The position numbers and the translations under genes are program-made. A DNA stretch of 64,000 bases, taken from assembly GCA_943788495.1 (NCBI GenBank), contig CALSQO010000001.1:1488001-1552000 (forward strand), given 5' to 3'. Below are positions 45,749 to 53,867 of the stretch, piece after piece. The notes below the pieces were generated by a model. The model did not search any database and was not told where the DNA came from. It saw only the letters and a program-made list of their open reading frames with translations. The stretch is from UA16 sp905478895. GTDB lineage: Bacteria; Bacteroidota; Bacteroidia; Flavobacteriales_D; Sanyastnellaceae. Position 1 is the stretch's first letter. Each line of letters begins with the position of its first letter.

Positions 45749-45863
45749 GGCGTAAAACTATCTCCGACAACCAGTAAACACGTCCAGGTTGGGACGGAAA
45801 TAATTGATTTGTTTTGAACAGCGCTTCGAAGTCCTGTTGATGGGTGAAAGCCCACAACTTGAC

Positions 45864-46424
45864 TCAAAATGGCCAGTCAATGGCCCCCAATAAAGGCGCC
45901 ACTGCATCCTTTTCGGACAAGATCGGGCCGCCTTTGGGCATTCCTGCTCCTGTCCAATCGATTCCCACTGCGGGATCGTCCCAGCGAATACTGCCCTCGG
46001 ATTCGGGACTGTAAGAAGCAGTGCACCGGTATTCCACAACACAGTGATGTTCCAAGGCCAGGAATCCATGGGCAAAACCTCCTGGAATCCAGAGTTGCGA
46101 GCCGTTTGCATGCGACAATTCGCAACCGAACCATTGGCCCCGTGTTGCCGACTCTTTTCGCACATCGACCGCCACGTCGAAAACGCGGCCGGAAGCCACA
46201 CGGACAAGCTTTCCTTGTGCATGAGGAGCGCGCTGAAAATGCAGGCCCCGAAGCGTTCCCAACTTCGAAATGGACAGATTTTCTTGGACAAAATGCAGGG
46301 AATTCCCCTGTGGATCCTTGACCATCCCTTCACGCCATGTTTCCCAGAAAACACCTCGATCATCCGCAAATTGCCGCGGCGTCAATTTCAGCAGGCCTTC
46401 CAGAGGCAGTTGTTCAATCTTCAT
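45864..46424 (-). CDS. rfbC: dTDP-4-dehydrorhamnose 3,5-epimerase
   Basis: A 186-residue cupin-fold epimerase. The start MKIEQLPLEGLLKLTPRQFADDRG is normal. GTLRGLHFQRAPHAQGKLVRV holds the catalytic histidine region, then VDVRKESATRGQW, WIPGGFAHGFLAL and EYRCTASYSPESEGSIRWDDP with the catalytic Tyr. It makes dTDP-L-rhamnose precursors for surface polysaccharide. Its ATG overlaps the stop of the Wza-like gene by 4 bases. The other rhamnose genes (rfbA, B, D) are not in the window. Confidence 0.93.
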   Translation of the reverse strand: MKIEQLPLEGLLKLTPRQFADDRGVFWETWREGMVKDPQGNSLHFVQENLSISKLGTLRGLHFQRAPHAQGKLVRVASGRVFDVAVDVRKESATRGQWFGCELSHANGSQLWIPGGFAHGFLALEHHCVVEYRCTASYSPESEGSIRWDDPAVGIDWTGAGMPKGGPILSEKDAVAPLLGAIDWPF

Positions 46425-47233
46425 GGGTTGTTCAAGACAAACGCCCATAACACCGTCAAGGTGGAAATCAGGCTCGTAATGGGCGTTAAACTTTCGGTGG
46501 TTTCCCGAACCAATTGGGGCATGGGTTCCACGTAAACAATATCGTACGCCTGCACGACCATGTTGGCATCATCCAACCCGTCGACAACCGAAAGGTCCAT
46601 TTTGTAAACATCGCGGCCGGTCTCTGTTTTCCGTATCAGTTTGACCTTGGATGCGTTTCCCCGTCGTGCGATGCCGCCGGTCATCGCCAATACCTCCAGC
46701 AACGTAGTGTTCATATTCACCAATGGAACCACAGTCGCTTGGCCGGCTTCACCTGGAAACACAAAAACACGGTTATTGGTAACACGAATGATCACATATG
46801 GATCGTTATAAAAACTGGTATACGCATCTTCGAGCAGACCCTCCGCCTCATCAATGGTGAGGCCTTCAAGCCGAATGTCACCCAATTCAGGCAGTTCGAC
46901 CAACCCGTCGGGCTTGACGAGGTAAGTGAAGCCACCTTGTTGGTTCATATTCATCATTTGCTGCTGATTTTGACCGCCGCCGCCACTTTGGCTGGTCATC
47001 GTGCCGGCCGTGCGTTGATTCAATCGTTCCCCATTGTTGCTGAACAACTGAAACGAAAGCATATCATTGGGGGCGATCCGATAGCCCGGGGCGTCCTTGG
47101 TCGCCAAGTCATCCAAGTTTGCAAATTCATAGCCTTCACCCGTGCGAAACAAAATGTCTTGGTTGATCGTGCATCCGTTTAGAAAGAGCAAGGAAGCGGC
47201 GAAAAGAACAAGGACGAGCTGGGGAGTCTTCAT
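46421..47233 (-). CDS. Polysaccharide export lipoprotein (Wza/BexD-like)
   Basis: A 270-residue outer-membrane polysaccharide export protein. The signal peptide ends in LLFLNGC, a lipobox with Cys21. The Poly_export domain is at PGYRIAPNDMLSFQLFSN, followed by a Q/N/G-rich loop and two SLBB-like domains (LVKPDGLVELPELGDIRLEGLTIDEAEGLLE and GEAGQATVVPLVNMNTTLLEVLAMTGGI). A C-terminal hydrophobic helix, ITSLISTLTVLWAFVLN, fits Wza, whose C-terminal helices form the pore. No Wzc-like kinase is adjacent. Translation is coupled to rfbC through a 4-base overlap. Confidence 0.9.
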   Translation of the reverse strand: MKTPQLVLVLFAASLLFLNGCTINQDILFRTGEGYEFANLDDLATKDAPGYRIAPNDMLSFQLFSNNGERLNQRTAGTMTSQSGGGGQNQQQMMNMNQQGGFTYLVKPDGLVELPELGDIRLEGLTIDEAEGLLEDAYTSFYNDPYVIIRVTNNRVFVFPGEAGQATVVPLVNMNTTLLEVLAMTGGIARRGNASKVKLIRKTETGRDVYKMDLSVVDGLDDANMVVQAYDIVYVEPMPQLVRETTESLTPITSLISTLTVLWAFVLNNP

Positions 47234-47305
47234 GGATAAATGCAAAAATTTGCTGCAAAATACCAATGAAATCCGCACGACCGGCATCGGAGGTATCTTT
47301 GCACC

Positions 47306-47824
47306 ATGTTGGAGAATAAAACCCATCGGTTGCGTGCCGTTGAACCCACCGATGCGGAGCAACTGCATCGCATCGAGAACAAGTCTGACGAATGGTGGCT
47401 AGGATCAAATTTAGCGCCCTTCAGCCAAGCCACCTTGCAACATTACTCGGAAGGAAAGCATGATCTCTGGCGGGATTTGCAATTGCGCATGATGATTGAA
47501 GCGAAGCAAGGAAACAACCGCTCCATTGGTGCCGTCGATTTGTACCAACTGGATCCGCGCAACCGAAGGGCCGGTGTTGGGATCGTCATCGAAGAAGAAG
47601 AACGGCGCAACGGGAATGGACTTGCCGCCCTTGGCTTGTTGTCAGACTATGCGTTTGGTCATCTCGGGCTCCATCAACTTTGGGCAGAAGTGCCAGAATC
47701 AAATGGTGAAAGCATCAACCTTTTCCTCCGTGCAGGATTCGAACAAAAAGGCACCATGCAGGATTGGATTTGGCGCGGAACGGATTGGCAGCATGCCTGC
47801 TGGATGCAAAAAATTGGAGCGTAA
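47306..47824 (+). CDS. GNAT family N-acetyltransferase
   Basis: A 172-residue acetyltransferase of the RimJ/RimL-like type. N-terminal MLENKTHRLRAVEPTDAEQLHRIENKSDEWWLG, middle RRAGVGIVIEEEERRNGNGLAALGLLSDYAFGHLGLHQLWAEVPESNGESI and FLRAGFEQKGTMQDWIWRGTDW follow the GNAT fold; the acetyl-CoA loop is RRNGNG. Acceptor unknown. Divergent from the Wza-like gene by 72 bases. Its stop shares one base with the start of mltG. Confidence 0.9.
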   Translation: MLENKTHRLRAVEPTDAEQLHRIENKSDEWWLGSNLAPFSQATLQHYSEGKHDLWRDLQLRMMIEAKQGNNRSIGAVDLYQLDPRNRRAGVGIVIEEEERRNGNGLAALGLLSDYAFGHLGLHQLWAEVPESNGESINLFLRAGFEQKGTMQDWIWRGTDWQHACWMQKIGA

Positions 47825-48801
47825 TGGCGCTGAAAAATTGGATGCGTGCGACCCTCGTTGGAGGGACCATCTGTGCCGCAGGACTAGCAGGTTCCTATTC
47901 CTGGTTTTACTACAAAATGTGGAATCGCCCGGTGGGCAATGCTACCGCTTGGTGCATCGAAATCACGCCGGATGAAGCCAGAACGGGCGAATGGATGAAG
48001 CGGCATACTGAAATTTCCGGAATCATCCAGTGGCGCCGATGGAGCTCCTATGCAGGTAGATACTGCGAAGAAGGCTTCACCTCAGCGCATCAAATCGCCC
48101 GACGGATTGCGACTGGACAGCGCGAAGAGGTTGCTGTCATTGTGCCAGCAAAGCGAAGCTTGGCTGAGTTGGCTTCGGTCATCGCTGTGCAATTGCATGC
48201 CGACAGCGCGAGCATTGTGCAGATGCTTCAACCTGATTCCGTCCAATGGAAAATCATTCCGAATACCTACAACATGTATTGGGAAACGGATGCCAAGGAA
48301 CTCGCAGAGCGCCTGTTGGCAGAAAGCGCTGATTGGTGGAATCGCAAGCGGGTTGACCGAGCTTGGGAATTGGGATTGAGCCAAAAGCAAGTCGTAACAC
48401 TTGCTTCCATAGTGCAAGAGGAAACCGCCAACAAAGGGGAGGCCAAAAAAGTCGCGGGACTCTACCTCAACCGGCTGAATCGCGGAATGCTTCTCCAGGC
48501 AGACCCCACCTTGAAATTTGCCCTCGGAGACTGGACAATCCAACGATTGCTCGACAAGGATAAAAAAACGAATTCACCCTACAACACGTATCGAAACCCC
48601 GGGCTCCCCCCCGGGCCCATTCGAATTCCCGATTCGTATTATATCGATGCCGTGCTCAATGCGGAGTCACACAACTACCTCTACATGTGCGCGAAACCTG
48701 ACGGGTCAGGTACCCATGCGTTTGCTCGCAATTACAGCCAACATTTAAAAAATGCGAGGGCTTGGCAGAACATGTTGAACCGAGAACGGATTTATCGTTA
48801 A
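47824..48801 (+). CDS. mltG: Endolytic murein transglycosylase
   Basis: A 325-residue YceG-type protein starting at 47824 (MALKNWMRATLVGGTICAAG). One membrane helix is at about residues 8-28. A LysM-like subdomain covers about 60-130, followed by the catalytic YceG region with LASIVQEETANKGEAKKVAGLYLNRLNRGMLLQADPTLKFALG and the end SPYNTYRNPGLPPGPI, typical of MltG. It cuts nascent peptidoglycan strands and may set glycan length. The start overlaps the GNAT stop by one base (TAATG), showing translational coupling. Confidence 0.94.
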   Translation: MALKNWMRATLVGGTICAAGLAGSYSWFYYKMWNRPVGNATAWCIEITPDEARTGEWMKRHTEISGIIQWRRWSSYAGRYCEEGFTSAHQIARRIATGQREEVAVIVPAKRSLAELASVIAVQLHADSASIVQMLQPDSVQWKIIPNTYNMYWETDAKELAERLLAESADWWNRKRVDRAWELGLSQKQVVTLASIVQEETANKGEAKKVAGLYLNRLNRGMLLQADPTLKFALGDWTIQRLLDKDKKTNSPYNTYRNPGLPPGPIRIPDSYYIDAVLNAESHNYLYMCAKPDGSGTHAFARNYSQHLKNARAWQNMLNRERIYR

Positions 48802-48818
48802 CACGCTGGTCTTTTTTA

Positions 48819-51221
48819 ATGAAACGGTTCCCTTTAACTACTCGACTGAACATGCACGTGTTTGGCATGCTTTTTTGTGGTTTGACTTCCTTGGCATGCA
48901 CCAGGAGCGCCATGGCACAAGACGCGATTGCTTCACGAAAAGTGGCCCAAGCGGAACGAATCATGGGTGCTCTAACCATCGATGGCTCATTGCAAGACAG
49001 CGCTTGGCAGCGGGTTCCCATCTCGCGGGATTTCGAAGAGCTTTCTCCTCAACCGGGCACCTCACCGCAGTTCGATACGGAAGTGCGCTTCGCTTACGAC
49101 GACGCCGCGTTATACATCGGCGCCCGGATGTGGGATGATGCTCCCGATTCCGTTTTGCACCAATTGAGCGAACGGGACCGGATGGCCAACACAGATGAAT
49201 TTGGCATTTGGTTCAGCACATTTGACGATGGCCTGAATGCGGTGCGGTTTTCGACCACTCCAGACGGCATCCAAGTCGATGAGCAACTTTCTCCCAACAA
49301 CAATGACCAATCGTGGGATGCTGTTTGGGATGTAGCATGCCAAATTGACTCGGCGGGTTGGACCGCTGAATTCCGGATTCCCTGGATGGCCTTTCGATTC
49401 CCGAAGCAAGCGGAACAGGCCTGGGGAATGAACATGTACCGAACCCTCCGCAGGCAGCGGGAAGAAAGCGTCTGGAATCCCATGGATCCGACCCAGAAGC
49501 TGCTCAACCAAGGCGGAGTGCTTCGCGGAATCTCCAAAATCGATCCGCCTTTGCGGCTCAGCCTGTTTCCCTATTTAAGCACCTACGGCATCGCAACAGA
49601 GGGGGAAATCTCATCGACATACAACGGTGGGATGGACATGAAAGTAGGCCTGGGCAATGCTTTCACCCTCGACATGACCCTCATTCCCGACTTTGGGCAA
49701 GTGGTCACCGATGCGCTGGTACTGAATCTCTCACCGTTCGAACTGCGTTTCGCGGAAAATCGGCAGTTTTTCAAAGAGGGTACAGAATTGTTCAACAAAA
49801 CGGGTACGTTTTATTCGCGGCGAATGGGCGAAGAAGGGCGCTTGTTGAATGCTACAAAAATATCCGGCCGGACCAGCAGAGGCACAGGGTTGGGACTTCT
49901 ACAGTCGGTCGCAACAAGCGAAGAAGACACGAGTCTGGTTTCGTACACGGTGGCAGTGGTCGATCAAAACCTGCCAAACAACGGGTACGTGACCACTTCA
50001 AGCACCATGGTTCTGCGCGAAGGTGATGGCTACGATGCATGGGTGCAAGCGGCAAATTTCGAATTACGAAACCGCGAAAATTCATGGAGCATCACCGGCA
50101 GCGGAGCCCTGAATCAAAAATTCAACGCAGAACCCGACGAGGACGACGAGGGCTTTTCCTACGGTGTCGGATTGCAAAAAATTTCAGGAAATTTCACCTT
50201 CAATGCTGGGCACTACCTCGAGTCAGAAACCTATGACCCCAACGATCTCGGATTTCTCGCTGCACCCAATGAGGTCTCATCCTTTGCCACCTTCAATTAC
50301 CGCATCTTCGAGCCAAGGGGTCGGTTCAACCGTTTGCGGGCCTTCGTTTCACTGAATCACAATCAAATCGAAACTCCTCGGACGTTCAACAAATGGAACG
50401 CTGAGATTGGCGGTCGAGCCACTACGCGAAACTTCAACACCTGGAACCTGAGCATCAACTCGCAGCCCACCACGGGCAACGACATTTTTTCGTCCCGCAT
50501 CGATGGCTTGATTTGGAAAGAACCCGGATGGTATTCAATCGACAGCTGGTACAGCAGTGATTACCGCAAAATGATCGCCATGGATGTTGGAGGATGGTAT
50601 GGAGGCGGAGATACCTACCGCGATTGGAAGGAACGAACGGTGCGGCTGGCGCCTCGCATTCGCATCAGCGACAACGCCATGCTCACATACGTCTGGAAAA
50701 TCATCGAACGCAACAATGAACGAGGTTGGCTCATGGTCGATTCGTTGGGGGGCGAATCCCTCCAAAGCGTCTGGGGCAGCCGTGATAATATCGAACGAAC
50801 ACAGGTGCTAAATTTCACCTACATTTTCAGCAATCGAATGAGCTTAAGCACACGCATTCGCCACAGTTGGAGCCAAGTTCGATACAACCATTTCTACACC
50901 TTGCCCACTTCCGGCGTATTGGAACGATTGGACTTGCTTGCAACGCCAGAAGGACTACTCAATGGAGCACACGATGTGAATTACAATGCGTGGAGCATTG
51001 ACATGGTTTACCGCTGGATCTTCGCTCCGGGGTCTGAAATCAACGTGGTCTGGAAGAACCAATTGTTGCAAGACGACGTGGGGCAAGCCTTGCCGAGTAC
51101 CTATGGCGAAAACTTTGAACGAATGATTGATTCAGGATTCTATAATAGCTTGTCTATCAGGCTAATAATGTTCCTTGACTACAGCAGATTTCAACAAGGT
51201 TTACGCGGCTTTCAAGGCTAG
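48819..51221 (+). CDS. DUF5916 outer-membrane protein with CBM9-like domain
   Basis: An 800-residue protein with a signal peptide (ends near AMAQ, residue 33). The N-terminal 200 residues are a carbohydrate-binding-module-9-like sandwich: IMGALTIDGSLQDSAWQRVP, RFAYDDAALYIGARMWDD, WTAEFRIPWMAFRFP. The rest is a DUF5916 beta-barrel with the segment LTLIPDFGQVVTDALVLNLSPFELRFAENRQFFKEGTELF-like pattern (in two parts) characteristic of the family. The end SLSIRLIMFLDYSRF is a final strand. These proteins sit in the outer membrane of Bacteroidota; function unknown. The start is the ATG at 48819, 17 bases after mltG. Confidence 0.88.
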   Translation: MKRFPLTTRLNMHVFGMLFCGLTSLACTRSAMAQDAIASRKVAQAERIMGALTIDGSLQDSAWQRVPISRDFEELSPQPGTSPQFDTEVRFAYDDAALYIGARMWDDAPDSVLHQLSERDRMANTDEFGIWFSTFDDGLNAVRFSTTPDGIQVDEQLSPNNNDQSWDAVWDVACQIDSAGWTAEFRIPWMAFRFPKQAEQAWGMNMYRTLRRQREESVWNPMDPTQKLLNQGGVLRGISKIDPPLRLSLFPYLSTYGIATEGEISSTYNGGMDMKVGLGNAFTLDMTLIPDFGQVVTDALVLNLSPFELRFAENRQFFKEGTELFNKTGTFYSRRMGEEGRLLNATKISGRTSRGTGLGLLQSVATSEEDTSLVSYTVAVVDQNLPNNGYVTTSSTMVLREGDGYDAWVQAANFELRNRENSWSITGSGALNQKFNAEPDEDDEGFSYGVGLQKISGNFTFNAGHYLESETYDPNDLGFLAAPNEVSSFATFNYRIFEPRGRFNRLRAFVSLNHNQIETPRTFNKWNAEIGGRATTRNFNTWNLSINSQPTTGNDIFSSRIDGLIWKEPGWYSIDSWYSSDYRKMIAMDVGGWYGGGDTYRDWKERTVRLAPRIRISDNAMLTYVWKIIERNNERGWLMVDSLGGESLQSVWGSRDNIERTQVLNFTYIFSNRMSLSTRIRHSWSQVRYNHFYTLPTSGVLERLDLLATPEGLLNGAHDVNYNAWSIDMVYRWIFAPGSEINVVWKNQLLQDDVGQALPSTYGENFERMIDSGFYNSLSIRLIMFLDYSRFQQGLRGFQG

Positions 51222-51241
51222 TCAGTGGTGCCCTTTCGCTT

Positions 51242-53020
51242 TCAAAATTGCACCCATCCAGACCAGCTGACTTGATTGCCCGCATCGTCCGTGGCCGTGA
51301 TCTCAAGTTGCTGCTGTTCTCCGGTTTTATGCCGACCATCCGAAAGGGAGTACCACATGCGTTCTCGCTTGGGATCCCAGCGCATTAAAATCCATTTCCC
51401 GTCCAATGTGGCCGTGAAATTAGAAATGCCCGTGCCATCGTCGGAAAGAGTGAATCGCAGTTCCTCCGTATTTTTTGCAACCTGCAGAAAATCCTCGTTT
51501 GTGCGGTGCCGGCGGTGCGCCGAAATGCGCGGCGGAACAGAATCCACAGCCCACTCATATTCGCCCAATTGGCGGGTCGAAAACACAAACGTACCGTTTC
51601 GGCATTCGCCCGTATACCAACCGCTTATGGCGCCGTCGTCACCAACAGAACGGACGGCTGTTTTTGCGGAACATCCCAATCGATCGGCCCGTACTTCCAC
51701 TGGCTTCGAAATGGGTGTATCGGACATCCCAATTCGAAAGCCGGAAACACCGGAATCCCGGACTAAAAGCGAAAAATCTTGGTAAAAAGAGCGAGAAGGA
51801 CAAAGCACTTCAATCGAACCGTCATCCGAGCGAACCACATGGGAAAGGCTTCGATCGTTGAACTGCGCAGAATCATTCACTGAAGCCATAGCTATTGAAT
51901 CCGACGCCGGTGATTTCCAAACCACCTCCCACTCTTTTTGAACCGCATTGCCGTGGACGTCCCAAATCTTGATAGAAAGAGACTTCTGGCACTTTACCAA
52001 TCCACCACAAGAGAGGACGTCCGAAGTGGTTTGCCGCGTGTAAATCGGCAACCGATTGCCCGGCAACCGATGCATGCGATGGACCTGTTCTCCGGTAGAA
52101 GACCAAGCAGGAAAATAGGCATGCGCGTTCATATCGCGGTTCACGGAGAAGTCCAACGTATCCAATTCCCAAGCATGAACCAATTCTTCATCCACGCGCA
52201 TTTCCGCCTTGTAAATCCCACAGCTGTTCCGCGCTGCGTCCAATCGGTCCAAAGCATCGATTGCCACCCGGAATCCACCGGCTGCGACAACCACGCCTTC
52301 GCGTTCCAATTTCACAGGCCGCTGGCGTCCATTGATGGAACCATTGCCCACGGGGAGGAGCCAAATGCCCCGCAACTCTGGATCGGTCTCATCGGCAATC
52401 TCAAATTGCCAAAGAAGTGGATTCAATGGCTTTTGTGTTGAAGTTTCGCGGATTTCAAAATGCAAATGCGGTCCACCACTCCCCCCTGAATTGCCGGACC
52501 AACCGATGGTATCCCCTGTTTCAAAAACAAACGATTGGCTGGGACGGGTGTCCAGCTCAAACTGTCGCTTTTTGTACTGAAGATCCACCGCACACTGCTC
52601 AATCGCAGGGGCAAATTCCCGCAAATGGGCATAAACCGTAGTCAGTCCCTGCGGACCGCTCAGGTATAGCGCGCGACCGTAACCGTAAGGGGAGATTTTG
52701 ACACGCGAGATGACGCCGTCGGTGGCCGCTAGCACAGGAAACCCTTCTCTGCCCTCTGTTTTAAAGTCCAATCCTGTGTGAAAATGATCGGCACGCAATT
52801 CGCCAAAATTCCCCGCCAAAATGAGTGGAATGTTCAAAGGAGAAGCCACCCCATCTCGATGACCGGCCCACCCGATGGGTGATGTGGAGTCTTGCCGAAC
52901 CCCACCATTCTGAATCTGGCACACGGCTATGGACTGCACATCTTGCAGCAACAGGCTGCTCAGTGCCGCGCACCGGACAAAAAACCGAAAATGAGATGTA
53001 TTCCACATGAAGGGTAGCAA
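51242..53020 (-). CDS. M23 family metallopeptidase
   Basis: A 592-residue exported peptidase. After a signal segment (about 10-35), the M23 domain occupies about residues 60-210: IPLILAGNFGELRADHFHTGLDF holds the first zinc ligands (HxxxD), GLTTVYAHLREF, and GGPHLHFEIRET the HxH pair. The active site is complete, so it is likely a peptidoglycan endopeptidase rather than a degenerate activator. The remaining 380 residues are beta-rich and probably wall- or partner-binding domains unique to this Bacteroidota type. Convergent with the DUF5916 gene (20 bases). Confidence 0.93.
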   Translation of the reverse strand: MLPFMWNTSHFRFFVRCAALSSLLLQDVQSIAVCQIQNGGVRQDSTSPIGWAGHRDGVASPLNIPLILAGNFGELRADHFHTGLDFKTEGREGFPVLAATDGVISRVKISPYGYGRALYLSGPQGLTTVYAHLREFAPAIEQCAVDLQYKKRQFELDTRPSQSFVFETGDTIGWSGNSGGSGGPHLHFEIRETSTQKPLNPLLWQFEIADETDPELRGIWLLPVGNGSINGRQRPVKLEREGVVVAAGGFRVAIDALDRLDAARNSCGIYKAEMRVDEELVHAWELDTLDFSVNRDMNAHAYFPAWSSTGEQVHRMHRLPGNRLPIYTRQTTSDVLSCGGLVKCQKSLSIKIWDVHGNAVQKEWEVVWKSPASDSIAMASVNDSAQFNDRSLSHVVRSDDGSIEVLCPSRSFYQDFSLLVRDSGVSGFRIGMSDTPISKPVEVRADRLGCSAKTAVRSVGDDGAISGWYTGECRNGTFVFSTRQLGEYEWAVDSVPPRISAHRRHRTNEDFLQVAKNTEELRFTLSDDGTGISNFTATLDGKWILMRWDPKRERMWYSLSDGRHKTGEQQQLEITATDDAGNQVSWSGWVQF

Positions 53021-53072
53021 AACTAAGCCAGGATGATAACGTCTCGGGCTATGAATTCGTCTTCAATTTGAT

Positions 53073-53080
53073 TAAGTTTG
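53073..53080 (+). promoter_or_regulatory. Possible -7 promoter element
   Basis: TAAGTTTG exactly matches the Bacteroidota -7 consensus TAnnTTTG and lies 16 bases before the ATG of the coiled-coil gene that leads the zapA-rny cluster. I do not see a good TTG -33 element at the usual 17-23 base distance, so confidence is low. Confidence 0.3.
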
Positions 53081-53096
53081 TACAGAACCCTTCACG

Positions 53097-53552
53097 ATGT
53101 TAGAATCTTCGAGTACAGCACCTAAAGCCACCTGGAATCCAGCGAAGCTGGACCATTTCCTGGCCCAAGTGCAAGCGCTCGTGGAGATGCATAACCTTCA
53201 GCGAAAAGAGTTATTGGAAACCAAATCGGCCTTGCTCGAGGCGCAATCAGAATTGAATGCAGCACAACGCTCAATGGCGCCGCAAAGCATTCAACGAACA
53301 GAAACAGCCGATTTAACACCCAATTCCATCCTCGCAGATGCGCTGCACGCCGTTCCCGAGGAAGCCCCTTCAGCAACGCCAATCGAAAACGATGTTGAAA
53401 TGAATTGGAGCCATTCAACGGCTGTGCAGGGTTCAAAATCAACATATTCACCCCAACCCCCCCAATCAAAAGACCTTCGAGCTTTCGATTCGATTACGAT
53501 TCAAAAGCTATTGGAAGAAATAAATTCATGCATTGCCCTTCTTGAAGAATAA
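53097..53552 (+). CDS. Coiled-coil hypothetical protein upstream of zapA
   Basis: A 151-residue cytosolic protein. Residues of about 15-60 form a coiled coil (LDHFLAQVQALVEMHNLQRKELLETK and ALLEAQSELNAAQ), then a low-complexity linker rich in Ser, Pro and Thr, and a C-terminal helix (SITIQKLLEEINSCIALLEE). Its stop codon directly abuts the zapA start (TAA then ATG, no gap), so the two are translated together. No family recognised. Size, coiled coil and position suggest a divisome partner of ZapA, but that is inference. Confidence 0.75.
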   Translation: MLESSSTAPKATWNPAKLDHFLAQVQALVEMHNLQRKELLETKSALLEAQSELNAAQRSMAPQSIQRTETADLTPNSILADALHAVPEEAPSATPIENDVEMNWSHSTAVQGSKSTYSPQPPQSKDLRAFDSITIQKLLEEINSCIALLEE

Positions 53553-53852
53553 ATGGAAACGGTCAACGTACATATCGCAGGACGAGATTACCCTTTGCAA
53601 GCCCCCGCTGAACAAGTTGAACGCTTGAAAAAAGCAGCGGAAGAAGTGAACGAGCAGTTCGCAACTTTCAAAGGACAGTTCAAAGTGAACGACATCATCG
53701 ATCTACTCGCCATGACGGCCCTCCATTTTGCATCAGAAGATGCGGTGCACAAATACGAACACAGCGTTGAGAAGCCACAAGAGCCCTCGACGGGAACCGT
53801 TCAACATTTGGACCAATTGTCCAAACGAATTCAAACACTTCTCGAGGTCTGA
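53553..53852 (+). CDS. zapA: Cell division protein ZapA
   Basis: A 99-residue protein with the short N-terminal alpha/beta globular part VNVHIAGRDYPLQAPAEQVERLKKAAEEVNEQ and a C-terminal coiled coil. The segment NDIIDLLAMTALHFA is the usual middle signature. ZapA binds FtsZ and crosslinks protofilaments at midcell. It lies 0 bases after the coiled-coil gene and 15 bases before rny; the zapA-rny neighbourhood is frequent in Bacteroidota. Confidence 0.9.
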   Translation: METVNVHIAGRDYPLQAPAEQVERLKKAAEEVNEQFATFKGQFKVNDIIDLLAMTALHFASEDAVHKYEHSVEKPQEPSTGTVQHLDQLSKRIQTLLEV

Positions 53853-53867
53853 TTTTAATCAGCACCC

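Noticed and set aside
46514..47182. A 222-codon plus-strand open frame opposite the Wza-like gene
   Set aside because: Composition is odd (His/Ile/Asn rich) and it overlaps a gene with clear lipobox and Poly_export features.
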